Positions 1 through 9,700 of a stretch of 64,000 nt of DNA are shown one piece after another (the stretch's first letter is position 1; the number at the start of each line of letters is the position of its first letter). Source of the DNA: Rhodococcus phenolicus (GTDB lineage: Bacteria > Actinomycetota > Actinomycetes > Mycobacteriales > Mycobacteriaceae); assembly GCF_001646785.1 (NCBI RefSeq), contig NZ_LRRH01000002.1:25354-89353 (forward strand), in the 5' to 3' direction. Position numbers and translations under genes: made by a program. The notes under the pieces are model-generated. The model was given only the letters and a program-made list of their open reading frames with translations. It had not been told where the DNA came from and did not search any database.

Positions 1-1
1 G

Positions 2-289
2 GTCTTCGGGTCGACACCGTCCGACGAGTCCGCCCCCGCGGAAACCGTGGTGACGACACCGCCGTCGTCGAAGCCGCAGCCGAAGCCCGCGGTCGCACCC
101 GCACCGGTCACCACGACCACCACGGTCGAACCGGACCCGGTGACGACGACGCAGCGGCAGGTGCCGCCTGCTCCCGAGCCGCCTCCGCCCCCGGCGATGA
201 TCCCGGGCCTGAACATCCCGGTCCCCGTGCTTCCGACGGTGGAGTTGCCGCGGTTCGAGCTGCCCCGGCTGGAGTTGCCCGGGCCGTGA
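2..289 (+). CDS. C-terminal end of a Pro/Thr-rich protein (partial)
   Basis: The frame is open from the first bases of the window and stops with TGA at 287-289, so the start lies upstream. The visible 95 residues are low complexity. A Val/Thr/Pro segment with a run of threonines is followed by a Pro-rich stretch and a short repeated ending of the type ELPRFELPRLELPGP. Such tails occur on secreted or membrane-anchored actinobacterial proteins. Two membrane-anchored Hsp70-like proteins further along (37.4-39.0 and 41.4-43.2 kb) carry comparable Pro/Thr tails. The catalytic or structural part is outside the window, so no function can be given. It converges on the next gene, and only 14 bases separate the two stop codons. 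Confidence 0.6.
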   Translation, partial: VFGSTPSDESAPAETVVTTPPSSKPQPKPAVAPAPVTTTTTVEPDPVTTTQRQVPPAPEPPPPPAMIPGLNIPVPVLPTVELPRFELPRLELPGP

Positions 290-303
290 TCGCCGGTCGC
301 TGA

Positions 304-1590
304 TCAGCGGGCGTGACGCCCGCGGGGTTGATCGGTGCCGGCGGCGCTTCGCGCACCCGATCCGACCGGCCGCGCGAGCAGCGCCGCGATGGCGGTGGTC
401 AGCGGCACCGACAGGGCCAGTGCGATGCCGCCCACGCAGGCACGCACGACTTCGATCGCCACGGCGTCGCCCGTGACGACGTCCGAGATCGATCGTCCGG
501 CGATGCTGAAGAACAGCAGGAGCGGCAGCGCACCGCCCGCGTAGGCCAGCACGAGTGTGTACACGGTGCTGGCGATGTGATCGCGGCCGACCCGCATCGC
601 GGAGGTGTACACCTCGCGCCGGCTCGCGGACGGGTCGAGGGCCGCGAGTTCGAACGCCGACGACGCCTGGGTGATCGTGACGTCGTTGAGGACACCGAGC
701 GATCCGATGATGAATCCGGCGAGCAGCAGGCCCGTGATGCTCACGTGCTCGAGGTACAACTGCACGTCGGTGTTCTGCTCCTCCGACAGTCCCGTCAGGT
801 GGGTCAACCGGATCGCCAGATAGGACAGCAGTGCCGCCAGGCCCATCGACGCGAGGGTCCCCAGCAGTGCCGAGCTGGTACGGAGGTTCACGCCGTGCGC
901 GAGATACAACACGGCGTACAGGATGAGTGAGCCGCCGACCAGTGCGACCGGCACGGCCGGTTTCCCGTCGAGCAGCGCCGGCAGCATGAAGCCGACGAGG
1001 ACGGCGAACGCGACGAACAGGCCGATCAGTGCCCGCAGCCCGCGCCATCGCGCGACCGCGATGATCACTGCGGCGAACGCCACGATGATCAGGGCGATGG
1101 GCAGGCCGCGCGCGTAGTCGTAGAAGGAGTACTGGGTCGCACCGGACAGATCCGTCTGCCTGACCAGCCGGATCCTCTCGCCGGCGCGCAGATCCGGTTG
1201 CCCGGGACCCGGTGCGATCTCGAGCAGGGTGCGCGTGCCCTCGTTGGGACCGGAATCGATGGAGATCACGTTGCGGGAACATTCGTAGGCGTTCAGCGTC
1301 GGCGGCACCGGCTCGCCGGTGAACACGCGGCCCGACGAGGTGCTTCCGCACGGTCCGACGTCCTGGGCGACAACGGTGCCGGCCTCTGTGACGACGGCAC
1401 CGCCGCCGGATGTCTGGAACGGCGCGGGGATGTCGATGGATCTGCTGCTGGGCCACAGTGCGACCGTGCCCAGCAGGACGGCGATGCCGATGGCCGTCAG
1501 CAATCCGACGACCACCCGGGCCGCGGTGGGGCCCAGCGGAACCGGGCCGTCGTGGCCGTGCCCGTGCCCGTGTCCGTGTCCGTGACTCAC
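304..1590 (-). CDS. YibE/F-family multipass membrane protein
   Basis: This 428-aa protein resembles the YibE/F family, membrane proteins of uncertain function. The N-terminus is an alternating His-Gly repeat (about residues 3-13) that could bind metal ions. It is followed by one membrane segment (about 24-46), an extracytoplasmic domain of roughly 110 residues, and about seven more hydrophobic segments. The family-like segment NDVTITQASSAFEL lies between helices in the second half. The start is GTG at 1590 with only a weak ribosome binding site, but the His repeat follows at once and no better start is visible. The His-Gly repeat is encoded by a six-base tandem repeat (about 1551-1586), which could vary in length by slippage. 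It is followed, in its own direction, by the Pro-rich gene read from the other strand. Confidence 0.85.
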   Translation of the reverse strand: MSHGHGHGHGHGHDGPVPLGPTAARVVVGLLTAIGIAVLLGTVALWPSSRSIDIPAPFQTSGGGAVVTEAGTVVAQDVGPCGSTSSGRVFTGEPVPPTLNAYECSRNVISIDSGPNEGTRTLLEIAPGPGQPDLRAGERIRLVRQTDLSGATQYSFYDYARGLPIALIIVAFAAVIIAVARWRGLRALIGLFVAFAVLVGFMLPALLDGKPAVPVALVGGSLILYAVLYLAHGVNLRTSSALLGTLASMGLAALLSYLAIRLTHLTGLSEEQNTDVQLYLEHVSITGLLLAGFIIGSLGVLNDVTITQASSAFELAALDPSASRREVYTSAMRVGRDHIASTVYTLVLAYAGGALPLLLFFSIAGRSISDVVTGDAVAIEVVRACVGGIALALSVPLTTAIAALLARPVGSGARSAAGTDQPRGRHAR

Positions 1591-1872
1591 CGCAACAGGC
1601 TAGCCACCTGCGGCCACGTGCCCGGATCGGGGCGCGTTCACACCGGTCGCGTATGTGCGCGGGGAACAAGCGGGGAGGGCGGGGTGGTGCCTCCCGCACG
1701 AAAAATGCGGCCCGGCGCACCCCGATCGTGTGGATTACCCGGAAATTCTGTGGTTCAATCGTGACCGCGAGTGGGTTTCCCGTCGAGATCCACAGCCCGA
1801 TGACGGATCACGGCCTGCACACCGCTGAGGCGGCGATGAGTGCAGAAGGGCCGAGGTGAGAGTTGGGCTGGT

Positions 1873-1906
1873 GGTGGCGGGGAGCAGGGGGGGTGTCCCC
1901 GCCACC
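1873..1906. terminator. Perfect 11-bp stem-loop, possible terminator
   Basis: GGTGGCGGGGA (1873-1883) pairs perfectly with TCCCCGCCACC (1896-1906) around a 12-base loop. It lies between the YibE/F start and the alaA terminator region, about 280 bases from the nearest gene. It could be a terminator, or an attenuator in the YibE/F leader. There is no strong T-run. Confidence 0.4.
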
Positions 1907-2154
1907 TTCACCTGACCTCGCACAGGGGGGATGGCGTCGGTCAGGGAGCCCGGCACGATCGAGCCGTGCCATGGACAAACCTACTTGTTGTGTCCGCATT
2001 CGGGGAAGTGTTCCGCGGTGTGTTGCCGCTCACGGATTGGTAAAATTGTCTGATTCGGGACCTTTTAGGGACCTTCTACCTGGGAAAATACGGCCTTTGG
2101 CATGCAGATATAAATTCCGTATCTATGGGCGTGTCGCGACTCTCGGGCGTGTCA

Positions 2155-2197
2155 CGGCAGGCCCCGGAGTCCGGAGATCCGGAGCCGAAGCCTGCCG
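2155..2197 (-). terminator. Probable terminator of alaA
   Basis: CGGCAGGC (2155-2162) pairs with GCCTGCCG (2190-2197). The loop contains two further TCCGGA palindromes. The element lies just past the alaA stop codon (2233) in the direction of transcription. No uridine tract is obvious, which is common in high-GC actinobacteria. Confidence 0.5.
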
Positions 2198-2232
2198 CCG
2201 GGAGGAGTTCGAGCCGCTGACGGGCACGAACG

Positions 2233-3498
2233 CTACTGCTTGTAGCTCGAGAGGAAATTGCCGAATCGTTCGATCGCCACGGCGAGATCGCGGGCCCACG
2301 GCAGCGTGACGATCCGCAGGTGGTCGTGGTCGGGCCAGTTGAAGCCCGTGCCCTGGACCATGAGGATCTTCTCCTGCAACAGCAGGTCCTGCACCAGCTT
2401 CTCGTCGTCGTGGATCTCGTACACGTTCGGATCCAGGCGCGGGAAGGCGTACAGCGCGCCGCGCGGTTTCACACAGCTCACACCGGGGATCGCGTTGAGC
2501 CGCTCCCACGCGACGTCGCGCTGCTCGAGCAACCTGCCGCCGGGCAGGATCAGATCCTCGATGCTCTGGTAGCCGCCGAGCGCGACCTGGATCGCGTGCT
2601 GAGCCGGGACGTTCGGGCACAGACGCGTCGACGCGAGCAGGTCGACCCCCTCGAGGAAGCCGGCAGCATGCTCCTTCGGACCCGTGATGGTCATCCAGCC
2701 CGAGCGGTAGCCGGCGACCCGGTACGCCTTCGACAGGCCGTTGTAGGTCAGGCACAGCAGATCGGGTGCCAGCGTCGCGAGCGAGATGTGCTTCGCGTCG
2801 TCGTAGAGGATCTTGTCGTAGATCTCGTCGGAGAGCAGCAGCAGCTGGTGCTTGCGGGCCAGCTCGACGAGCTGGCTCAGCACCTCCAGGGAGTACACCG
2901 CGCCCGTCGGATTGTTCGGGTTGATGACGAGCAGAGCCTTCGTGCGGTCGGTGATCTTCGACTCGATGTCGGCGATGTCCGGATTCCAGTCGTTGGACTC
3001 GTCGCAGAGGTAGTGCACCGGAGTGCCCCCGGCGAGGGACGTCATCGCGGTCCACAGCGGATAGTCCGGTGCGGGGATCAGGACCTCGTCGCCGTCGTCG
3101 AGCAGAGCCTGCATCGTCATCGTGATGAGTTCGGAGACACCGTTGCCCAGGTAGATGTCGTTGATGTCGAGCTTGGGGAATCCCGGCACGAGTTCGTAAC
3201 GGGTGACGATCGCACGGCGGGCCGACGCGATGCCCTTCGATTCGGAGTAACCCTGCGCGTGAGGAAGCGCGGCGATCATGTCCTGCACGATCGTCTCGGG
3301 TGCCTCGAAGCCGAACGGGGCGGGGTTGCCGATGTTCAGCTTCAGGATGCGGTGACCTTCCGCCTCCAGCCGCGCGGCATGGGCGTGCACCGGCCCGCGG
3401 ATCTCGTACAGCACGTTCTGCAGCTTCGACGACTGCTCGAGCGGGCGGGTGATGCGGTGGTGAAGGTGGCCTTGCTCTCCGATAGTCACGGCGTCCAT
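2233..3498 (-). CDS. alaA: PLP-dependent alanine-type aminotransferase (AlaA/AspC family)
   Basis: This 421-aa fold-type I aminotransferase probably interconverts pyruvate/glutamate and alanine/2-oxoglutarate. Visible motifs are the N-terminal substrate loop NIGNPAPFGF (about 55-64), INPNNPTGA (192-200), SDEIYDKI (223-230), and YNGLSKAYRVAGYRSGW, in which Lys257 should carry the pyridoxal phosphate. An open frame extends 80 codons further upstream, but that part looks non-coding. The ATG at 3498 begins the family-like segment ahead of HHRITRPLEQSSKLQNV. In M. tuberculosis the homologue (Rv0337c) neighbours the etfD homologue (Rv0338c). Here 26 kb separate the two genes, which suggests an insertion. 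It is divergent from cspA, with a 150-base promoter region between them. Confidence 0.9.
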   Translation of the reverse strand: MDAVTIGEQGHLHHRITRPLEQSSKLQNVLYEIRGPVHAHAARLEAEGHRILKLNIGNPAPFGFEAPETIVQDMIAALPHAQGYSESKGIASARRAIVTRYELVPGFPKLDINDIYLGNGVSELITMTMQALLDDGDEVLIPAPDYPLWTAMTSLAGGTPVHYLCDESNDWNPDIADIESKITDRTKALLVINPNNPTGAVYSLEVLSQLVELARKHQLLLLSDEIYDKILYDDAKHISLATLAPDLLCLTYNGLSKAYRVAGYRSGWMTITGPKEHAAGFLEGVDLLASTRLCPNVPAQHAIQVALGGYQSIEDLILPGGRLLEQRDVAWERLNAIPGVSCVKPRGALYAFPRLDPNVYEIHDDEKLVQDLLLQEKILMVQGTGFNWPDHDHLRIVTLPWARDLAVAIERFGNFLSSYKQ

Positions 3499-3648
3499 GG
3501 TGCCACCGTCGCGCAACCGCATTTCAACCGGATTTTCCGAAACCTCGCCGCGTCTGCCGCGACGATCCGCGGAAACAGTGCGATGATGGCGACTTGTGAC
3601 CGCGGCGTCGGGGTGACGTGCGGATGTTGATGTAGGGAGTCGGCGGAA

Positions 3649-3852
3649 ATGGCGCAGGGAACTGTGAAGTGGTTCAACGCGGAGAAGGGGTTCGGATTCA
3701 TCGAACAGGACGGTGGGGGACCGGACGTGTTCGTCCACTACTCCGAGATCCAGGGCAGCGGGTTCAAGACCCTCGATGAGGGTGCCCGCGTCGAGTTCGA
3801 GATCGGTCAGGGCCAGAAGGGCCCGCAGGCGCAGGGCGTCCGCGCGATCTGA
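3649..3852 (+). CDS. cspA: Cold-shock protein (CspA family)
   Basis: This 67-aa single cold-shock domain is the usual length for the family. It starts [20 protein letters not shown], with RNP1 (KGFGFI) at about 14-19 and RNP2 (VFVHYS) at about 30-35. It should bind single-stranded nucleic acid and act as an RNA chaperone in the cytoplasm. The gene is monocistronic, with a long stem-loop directly after the stop. It is divergent from alaA. Confidence 0.95.
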   Translation: MAQGTVKWFNAEKGFGFIEQDGGGPDVFVHYSEIQGSGFKTLDEGARVEFEIGQGQKGPQAQGVRAI

Positions 3853-3868
3853 TCTCGCGTTTCCCCGT

Positions 3869-3913
3869 CACAACGGTGGTGCCGCAACTTTGTTGCCCGG
3901 CATCACCGTTGTG
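3869..3913 (+). terminator. Long stem-loop terminator of cspA
   Basis: The left arm (3869-3888) pairs with the right arm (3892-3913) over about 20 positions, with one mismatch and a two-base bulge. The loop is TTT, and TTGTCT follows. The element starts 17 bases after the cspA stop. It also separates cspA from the alkB promoter region (3914-4069), where I see no further gene. Confidence 0.75.
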
Positions 3914-4069
3914 TTGTCTGTGGGTTCCGTCACTGGCCACAGAAGCGTCCACCCCCGTGCATTACTCTTCGAGACCGATGGGGCTGTGTTCGGGGGCGAA
4001 GGCAGTCGGCGTTGCAACCGGGAGGGGCCTGCTGTCGTGCAGGTCGCGTGGCAGTACGGCTGGAAGTAA

Positions 4070-5266
4070 GTGGTGGAATTGGTTGTGTCCGGGGGGTCGG
4101 CGTTGGCTGCGTACGACGGGGTCGGGTCGCGGTGGAAGGATCCCAAACGGCATCTCTGGCTCTACGGGCTGGCGGTGCCGCTGAGCCCGTTCGTCGCGTG
4201 GATCCTCGTGCACTACCTCCGCCTCGGAGTGTTCTGGGCCGCCGGGGCCATCGTCATCGCCGTGATCGCTCCGCTCGTGGATCGGTTCGTCGACCAGGAC
4301 CGGCGAAATCCTCCCGACGAGATCGTGAAGTCCCTCGAAAACGACAAGTACTACCGCCGGTGCACCTATCTGTATCTGCCGCTGCAGTACGCGGGTCTGG
4401 TCTTCGGCTGCTGGACCTGGGTGAACAGCCCGATGGGACCGTTCGAGAAGTTCGCGATGGCCGCCACGCTCGGCGTCGTCGGCGGCGTCGGCATCAACGC
4501 GGCCCACGAACTCGGTCACAAGCGGACCAAACTCGAACGCCGACTCGCCAAGATTGCGCTCGCCCAGTCCTTCTACGGGCACTTCTACGTCGAGCACAAT
4601 CACGGGCACCACCTGCGCGTGGCGACGCCCGAGGACCCGGCGACCGCTCGATTCGGGGAGGGTTACTGGCGTTTCCTGCCGCGGACGGTGTTCGGGAGCC
4701 TGCGGTCGGCCTGGGAGTACGAGAGCGCGCGGCTGCGCCGCCGCGGCCGATCGCCGTGGAATCCGCTTCGCAACAACATCCTCAACGCCTGGGCGCTGAG
4801 CGTGGCGCTGTTCGGTGCCCTCCTCGCGGCGTTCGGCTGGCAGATCGCGCCGTGGCTCGTCGCACAGGCCGTGATGGCCGTGATGTTCCTCGAAGCCGTG
4901 AACTACCTCGAACACTACGGTCTGCTGCGGGAGAAGCGGCCCGACGGCCGCTACGTGCGGGTGGCCGCGCCCCACAGTTGGAACAGCGACCACGTGTGCA
5001 GCAATCTGTTCCTCTACAACCTGCAGCGGCACAGCGACCACCACGCCAATCCGATGCGCCGCTACCAGACCCTGCGCAGCATGCCGGAAGCCCCGCAGCT
5101 GCCTGCCGGCTACGCGGTGCTGGTCGTCATCTCGCTCGTCCCGCCGCTGTGGCGCCGCGTCATGGATCGACGAGTGCTCGAGCACTACGACCACGACCTG
5201 TCGCGCATCAACATCGACCCACGAAAAGAGGCCGAAATTCTTGCGCGTTACCCCGCTGTGACGTAA
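4070..5266 (+). CDS. alkB: Alkane 1-monooxygenase (AlkB-type membrane di-iron hydroxylase)
   Basis: This 398-aa integral membrane hydroxylase converts n-alkanes to 1-alkanols using O2 and electrons from rubredoxin. All histidine boxes of the family are present: HELGHK (146-151), EHNHGHH (175-181), NYLEHYG (278-284) and LQRHSDHHA (318-326). About six hydrophobic segments surround them. The start is GTG at 4070 or 4073; the ribosome binding site is weak. The usual rubredoxin and rubredoxin-reductase genes do not follow, so electrons must come from proteins encoded elsewhere. A mycolyltransferase-like gene follows after 49 bases. The window's etfD is functionally related, because alkane-derived fatty acids feed beta-oxidation. 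A related membrane hydroxylase with another substrate, such as xylene, is possible but less likely. Confidence 0.92.
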   Translation: MVELVVSGGSALAAYDGVGSRWKDPKRHLWLYGLAVPLSPFVAWILVHYLRLGVFWAAGAIVIAVIAPLVDRFVDQDRRNPPDEIVKSLENDKYYRRCTYLYLPLQYAGLVFGCWTWVNSPMGPFEKFAMAATLGVVGGVGINAAHELGHKRTKLERRLAKIALAQSFYGHFYVEHNHGHHLRVATPEDPATARFGEGYWRFLPRTVFGSLRSAWEYESARLRRRGRSPWNPLRNNILNAWALSVALFGALLAAFGWQIAPWLVAQAVMAVMFLEAVNYLEHYGLLREKRPDGRYVRVAAPHSWNSDHVCSNLFLYNLQRHSDHHANPMRRYQTLRSMPEAPQLPAGYAVLVVISLVPPLWRRVMDRRVLEHYDHDLSRINIDPRKEAEILARYPAVT

Positions 5267-5315
5267 TCCTGGTCACACGGATGCGCAGCGTCCGTCTCGG
5301 GGTGGACGGCGGGGG

Positions 5316-6380
5316 TTGGATGTGGGAGCTCTGCGGAACGGTGGTGTCGGCGGCGCGTTGCCGTCCTGGGTGCGGCTCGCCGGCGCCGTGATCGGCGGAG
5401 CCGTGCTCGCGGCGGCGTCTCAGGCCCTCGCCTGGGCGGTGCCGGGACGGGCCCCCGAACCGGACGGCGGGCCGGCGGTCGTGGAGCGGATCGACGTCGT
5501 GGGGGACCGGCGCTGGGACGTGTTCGTGTACTCCCCGGCGATGGGCCGCACCATCACCCTCAACGTGATCCGTCCCGCCGATCCGACGGTGCCGCGGCCG
5601 ACGCTGTACCTGTTCAACGGGGCCGGGGGCGGCGAGGATTCGATGAACTGGCTCAACCAGACGGACATTCTCGCCTTCACCGCGGACAAGAACGTCAACG
5701 TCGTCATCCCCGCCGAGGGGATGATCAGCTACTACACCGACTGGTTGCACGAGGACCCGGCGTCCGGGCGGAACAAATGGGGCACGTTCCTCACGAAGGA
5801 GTTGCCTCCCGTCCTGGACCGGGCGCTGGGAGCGTCGGGAGTCAACGCGCTCGCCGGTCTGTCCATGGCGGCCACCTCCGTGCTCGATCTGGCGATCCAG
5901 GCACCGGGGTTGTACCGCGCGGTCGCGTCGTACAGCGGGTGCGCGCAGACGAGCGACCCGCTCGGTCAGGCGTACGTGCGCTCCGTCGTCGAAGTGGCCG
6001 GCGCCAAGGACGCGACGAACATGTGGGGCCCGTACGACGGCCCGGGATGGGAGGCACACGACCCGTACCTCAACGCAGAGAAGCTGCGGGGGCTGTCGCT
6101 GTACGTCTCGAACGGCAGTGGTTTGCCCGGTCCGTACGAGAATCCGGCGCTGCCGCGGTCCCCGCAGGCGCCGATGTTGGTCGAACAAATCGTGTGGGGA
6201 GGTCTCATCGAAGCAGCCACCAACGTGTGTACGCACCGGCTGGCCGACCGTCTCCGGGAACTGCAGATCCCCGCCACGTTCCGGTTCCGCGCGGACGGGA
6301 CACACTCGTGGGGGTACTGGCAGGACGAGTTGTACGCGTCGTGGCCGCAACTGGCTGCGGCGATGGGTTCCGATCGATAG
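5316..6380 (+). CDS. Secreted Ag85-like esterase/mycolyltransferase (upstream copy)
   Basis: This 354-aa alpha/beta-hydrolase belongs to the antigen 85 (mycolyltransferase)/esterase D family. It has an N-terminal signal or anchor segment (about 18-42). The nucleophile elbow is AGLSMAAT with Ser183, and the histidine motif is GTHSWGYWQDEL with His330, both as in the mycolyltransferases. Family members act outside the membrane, moving mycoloyl groups onto trehalose or arabinogalactan, or hydrolyse esters. The start is TTG at 5316; GTG at 5322 is an alternative. The gene ends 399 bases before the NRPS. A second, very similar gene lies directly behind the NRPS, so the pair frames it as direct repeats. 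The substrate is unknown. Confidence 0.85.
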   Translation: MDVGALRNGGVGGALPSWVRLAGAVIGGAVLAAASQALAWAVPGRAPEPDGGPAVVERIDVVGDRRWDVFVYSPAMGRTITLNVIRPADPTVPRPTLYLFNGAGGGEDSMNWLNQTDILAFTADKNVNVVIPAEGMISYYTDWLHEDPASGRNKWGTFLTKELPPVLDRALGASGVNALAGLSMAATSVLDLAIQAPGLYRAVASYSGCAQTSDPLGQAYVRSVVEVAGAKDATNMWGPYDGPGWEAHDPYLNAEKLRGLSLYVSNGSGLPGPYENPALPRSPQAPMLVEQIVWGGLIEAATNVCTHRLADRLRELQIPATFRFRADGTHSWGYWQDELYASWPQLAAAMGSDR

Positions 6381-6779
6381 CGCAGCACCTTTCGGGTGTG
6401 ATGTCTCCCAGCGGCCACCCGGGGCGTTCGTGAAGTGCGCCTCTTCGCCCCGCGGTGGTCGTGGCAGGTTACGCTGATCTGCGTGTCGTCGGCCGGGGAG
6501 GGCTGAGGGCGACACCGGAAGGGCGACGCGTGCGGGCGCCGCCGGTGGGTGTGGACATCTCGTCGATACCGTGGTGAACTTCCCCATTTCGACTGCTCGA
6601 CAAGGAATTTGGCTGATGACGTGTATGCCTGGCGACGGGCGGATTTCTCCGAATGCGGGGCACTCGCTCATTGTGCGCGGGATCATGCGCACAACTAGGC
6701 TGTAGAAAGGCGCAAATTCAATTGTTTTCTTTAGTAACTATGCGCCTGTCGCTGGTGCGGGACGCACGGAAGGAGGAGC
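6381..6779. other. 399-base leader/promoter region of the NRPS gene
   Basis: No gene is visible on either strand. The last 100 bases before the NRPS start are A/T-richer than the rest and hold a perfect inverted repeat (6671-6694). A purine-rich Shine-Dalgarno sequence (GGAAGGAGG, 6768-6776) lies directly before the GTG at 6780. The promoter of the 20.9-kb gene should lie here. Confidence 0.6.
6671..6694. promoter_or_regulatory. Perfect inverted repeat upstream of the NRPS, candidate operator
   Basis: TTGTGCGC (6671-6678) and GCGCACAA (6687-6694) are a perfect 8-bp inverted repeat with an 8-base spacer, 86 bases before the NRPS start. TAGGCT at 6696-6701 could be a -10 box, which would place a repressor on the element directly over the promoter. 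This is inferred from symmetry and position only. Confidence 0.45.
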
Positions 6780-9700
6780 GTGTCACCGAGGTTGCGACCC
6801 GATGCGACGACCGGAACACACGCCCTCACTGAGGGTTTCCCACTGTCTGCCGCTCAGCGCGGCATCTGGTTCGCCCAGCATCTTCTCGGCGATGTGCCCC
6901 TGACCATCGCGCAATACCTCGACGTTCGCGGCCGTTTCGACGCCGACGTGTTCGCCGACGCGGCCGCGGACGCCGCGCGGGAACTGGGCACCGGAATGCT
7001 CCGTCTCTACGAGGACGGCGGCACCCCCTACCAGGTCGTCGACGACACGCTCGAGGACCGGATGACGATCGTCGACCTGCGCGGCGAGGCCGACCCCGAA
7101 GCCGCGGCGATCGCGTGGATGCGGGCGGAATGGGGAGCACCGCTCGACATGCTCCGCGATCGGCTCATCGTGTGCGCGGTGCTGCGCGTCGCGGACGAAC
7201 GCCACCTGGTCTACACCCGGATCCACCACATCGCCCTCGACGGCTACGGGGCGATGACCTTCGCGAACCGTGCGGCCGAGCGGTACACGGCGGCGGTCGA
7301 GCATCGCGCCCCCGCGACATTCGCCGTCAACGCGCTCCCCGAGATCATCGAGGACGAGGCTCGCTACCGTTCGTCCACCCGCTTCGAGTCCGACCGCGCC
7401 TACTGGTCCGAACGGACTGCCAATCTGCCGCACCCGATCGGTCTCGCAGGGCGTGCTGCCCCGGTCGGACCACACCCGGTCCGGTGGAGCGAGCCGTTGC
7501 CCGATCACATATCCGGCGCCGTCGACCGGCTCCTCGCCGCCTCGCCCGGCACCACGTTCGCGACCGTCGTGGTTTCGGCGTTCGCCGCATTCCTGTCACG
7601 GGTCACCGGCGAGCGCGACGTCGTCCTGAGCCTGCCCGTGTCCGCACGAACCACGGCGAAACTGCGCCGATCGGGCGGAATGGTGTCGAATGTCGTCCCG
7701 ATCCGCGTCACGGTGGATCCCGACGACACAGCCGGCGATCTCATGCGACGGGTTCAGCTCGAACTCACCGGCGCGTTGCGCCACCAGCGGTACCGGGCCG
7801 AGGACATGCGCCGCGACTCCGGATACGGCGGCGCCGCCCGTGGATTCTTCGGTCCGGCCGTGAACATCATGATGTTCCACGGCCGGGTGCGGCTCGGCGC
7901 CGCGACGGGACAGCTGCACGTGCTCAGTACGGGCCCGGCCGAGGACCTCTCGCTCAACATCTACCCCAGCGGCCCCGACGATCCGGCCGCCATCGATTTC
8001 GAGGCCAACCCCAACCTCTACACGCGCGCCGAACTCCGATCACACCGAGCCCGGTTCGTCGAGTTCCTCGCCGGGTTCGTCTCCGCCCCCGGAGCCCTCG
8101 GCGATCTCGATGTGCTGCACGACGACGAACGTGACGCGCTCGTGCCCTGCCGCGGCCCGCGGGCGCTTCCCGTGCGGCTTCTGCGGGACCTGCTCGCGGA
8201 CGGTGTCGCGTGCAACCCGGACGGACCGGCGATCATCGACGGGACCCGCGTCCTGTCGTACCGCGAGCTGGACGCACGTTCCGACCGGCTCGCGGAGGTG
8301 CTGCGCGGCGAAGGCGCGGCACCGGAGGAATTCGTCGCGGTCGGCATGGAGCGCAGCGCGGAGGCATTGATCGCGCTGTGGGCGATCGCGAAGACCGGGG
8401 CCGCATTCGTGCCGATCGACCCGGCGTTGCCACCTCGACGCATCGAATACATGGTGCGCGACTGCGGTGCCCGCCTCGGCCTGACCGTGCCGGGCCGCGT
8501 CGGGTCGCTGCCTGCCGGCATCCGCTGGATTGCCGTGGACGAAAACGTGATCGGCGCGGATGCCGTGTCGTCGCGTGCTGCGGCCGTCGTGCCGCGACCG
8601 GAGAATCCGGCCTACATGATCTACACCTCCGGCTCGACCGGCACGCCGAAGGGCGTGGTGGTCACCCATTCCGGCCTGGCCACGTTCGGCGCCGCGGCAC
8701 GGCCCGAACTCGGTCTCACGGCGCAGTCGCGGATGCTGCGTTTCTCGTCGGCGAGTTTCGACGCGTCGATCTTCGAGATGCTGCAGGCGTTCAGCGCGGG
8801 CGCGGCAATGGTGGTCGCACCTCCCGACACCCTCGGCGGCGACGACCTCGTCCGGCTGCTCCGCCGGCACCGGATCACACACATCGTCTCGGCGCCGACG
8901 GTGCTCACCACGGTCGATCCGGCCGGGCTCGGCGACCTCGAGGCGGTCGTCGTCGGCGGCGACGTGTGCACCCCGGACCTCGTCGAGAAATTCGGCAGCA
9001 CGGCACGTTTCGTCAACAGCTACGGCCCCACGGAGACCACCATCGTGGTCACCGCCGGGGACCCGCTCGTCCCGGGCGACCCGATCACGATCGGCCGGCC
9101 TCTCGACGGGGTGACCGCGGTGGTGCTGGATCGGCGGCTGAACCCGGTGCCCGTCGGGTTCGTCGGGGAGCTCTACCTCGGCGGGCCGGGTCTCGCACGC
9201 GGCTACTGGCGCCGTCCCGGCCAGACCGCGAGCCGGTTCGTCGCCAACCCGTTCGAGCCCGGAACCAGGCTGTACCGCACCGGCGACGAGGTGCGCTGGA
9301 CGGACGATCATCAGCTGGATTTCGTCGGCAGGTCCGACTTCCAGGTCAAGATCCGCGGGTTCCGCATCGAACTCGGTGAGATCGACGCCGCCCTGAGCGA
9401 ACTGGACGGCGTCGACTATGCGGCGACGATCGTGCACGACACGGGGCATTCGGTCGTCCCCGTCTCCTACGTGCTGATGAAGGCGGGCAGTGCGTTCGAC
9501 GCCGAAACGCTGCTCGCCGGTGTCGCGGGGATGCTCCCGTCGCACATGGTGCCGGGCGCCGTCGTCGAACTCGACCGTGTGCCGGTCACGCCCGCCGGGA
9601 AGCTCGATCGCGCCGCGCTTCCGGCACCGCGGTTCGCGACAGCGGAATTCCGTGCCCCCGTGAGCAGTTCGGAGCAGCTCCTCGTCGAGATCGCGTCGGG

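Larger units (their letters stand above)
1591..2232. other. 642-base intergenic region with an AT-rich patch
   Basis: No convincing gene is present on either strand: the open frames here lack a ribosome binding site and family resemblance. The region must hold the promoter of the YibE/F gene (its start side) and the terminator of alaA. Two stem-loops are listed separately. Bases about 2035-2130 are clearly richer in A/T than the surroundings and contain a direct repeat of GGGACCTT. They may be a promoter region or a small acquired piece. No tRNA or riboswitch was recognised. Confidence 0.6.

Noticed and set aside
1863..2309. 148-codon plus-strand frame in the alaA-YibE gap
   Set aside because: No ribosome binding site, no family resemblance, and it overlaps the end of alaA.
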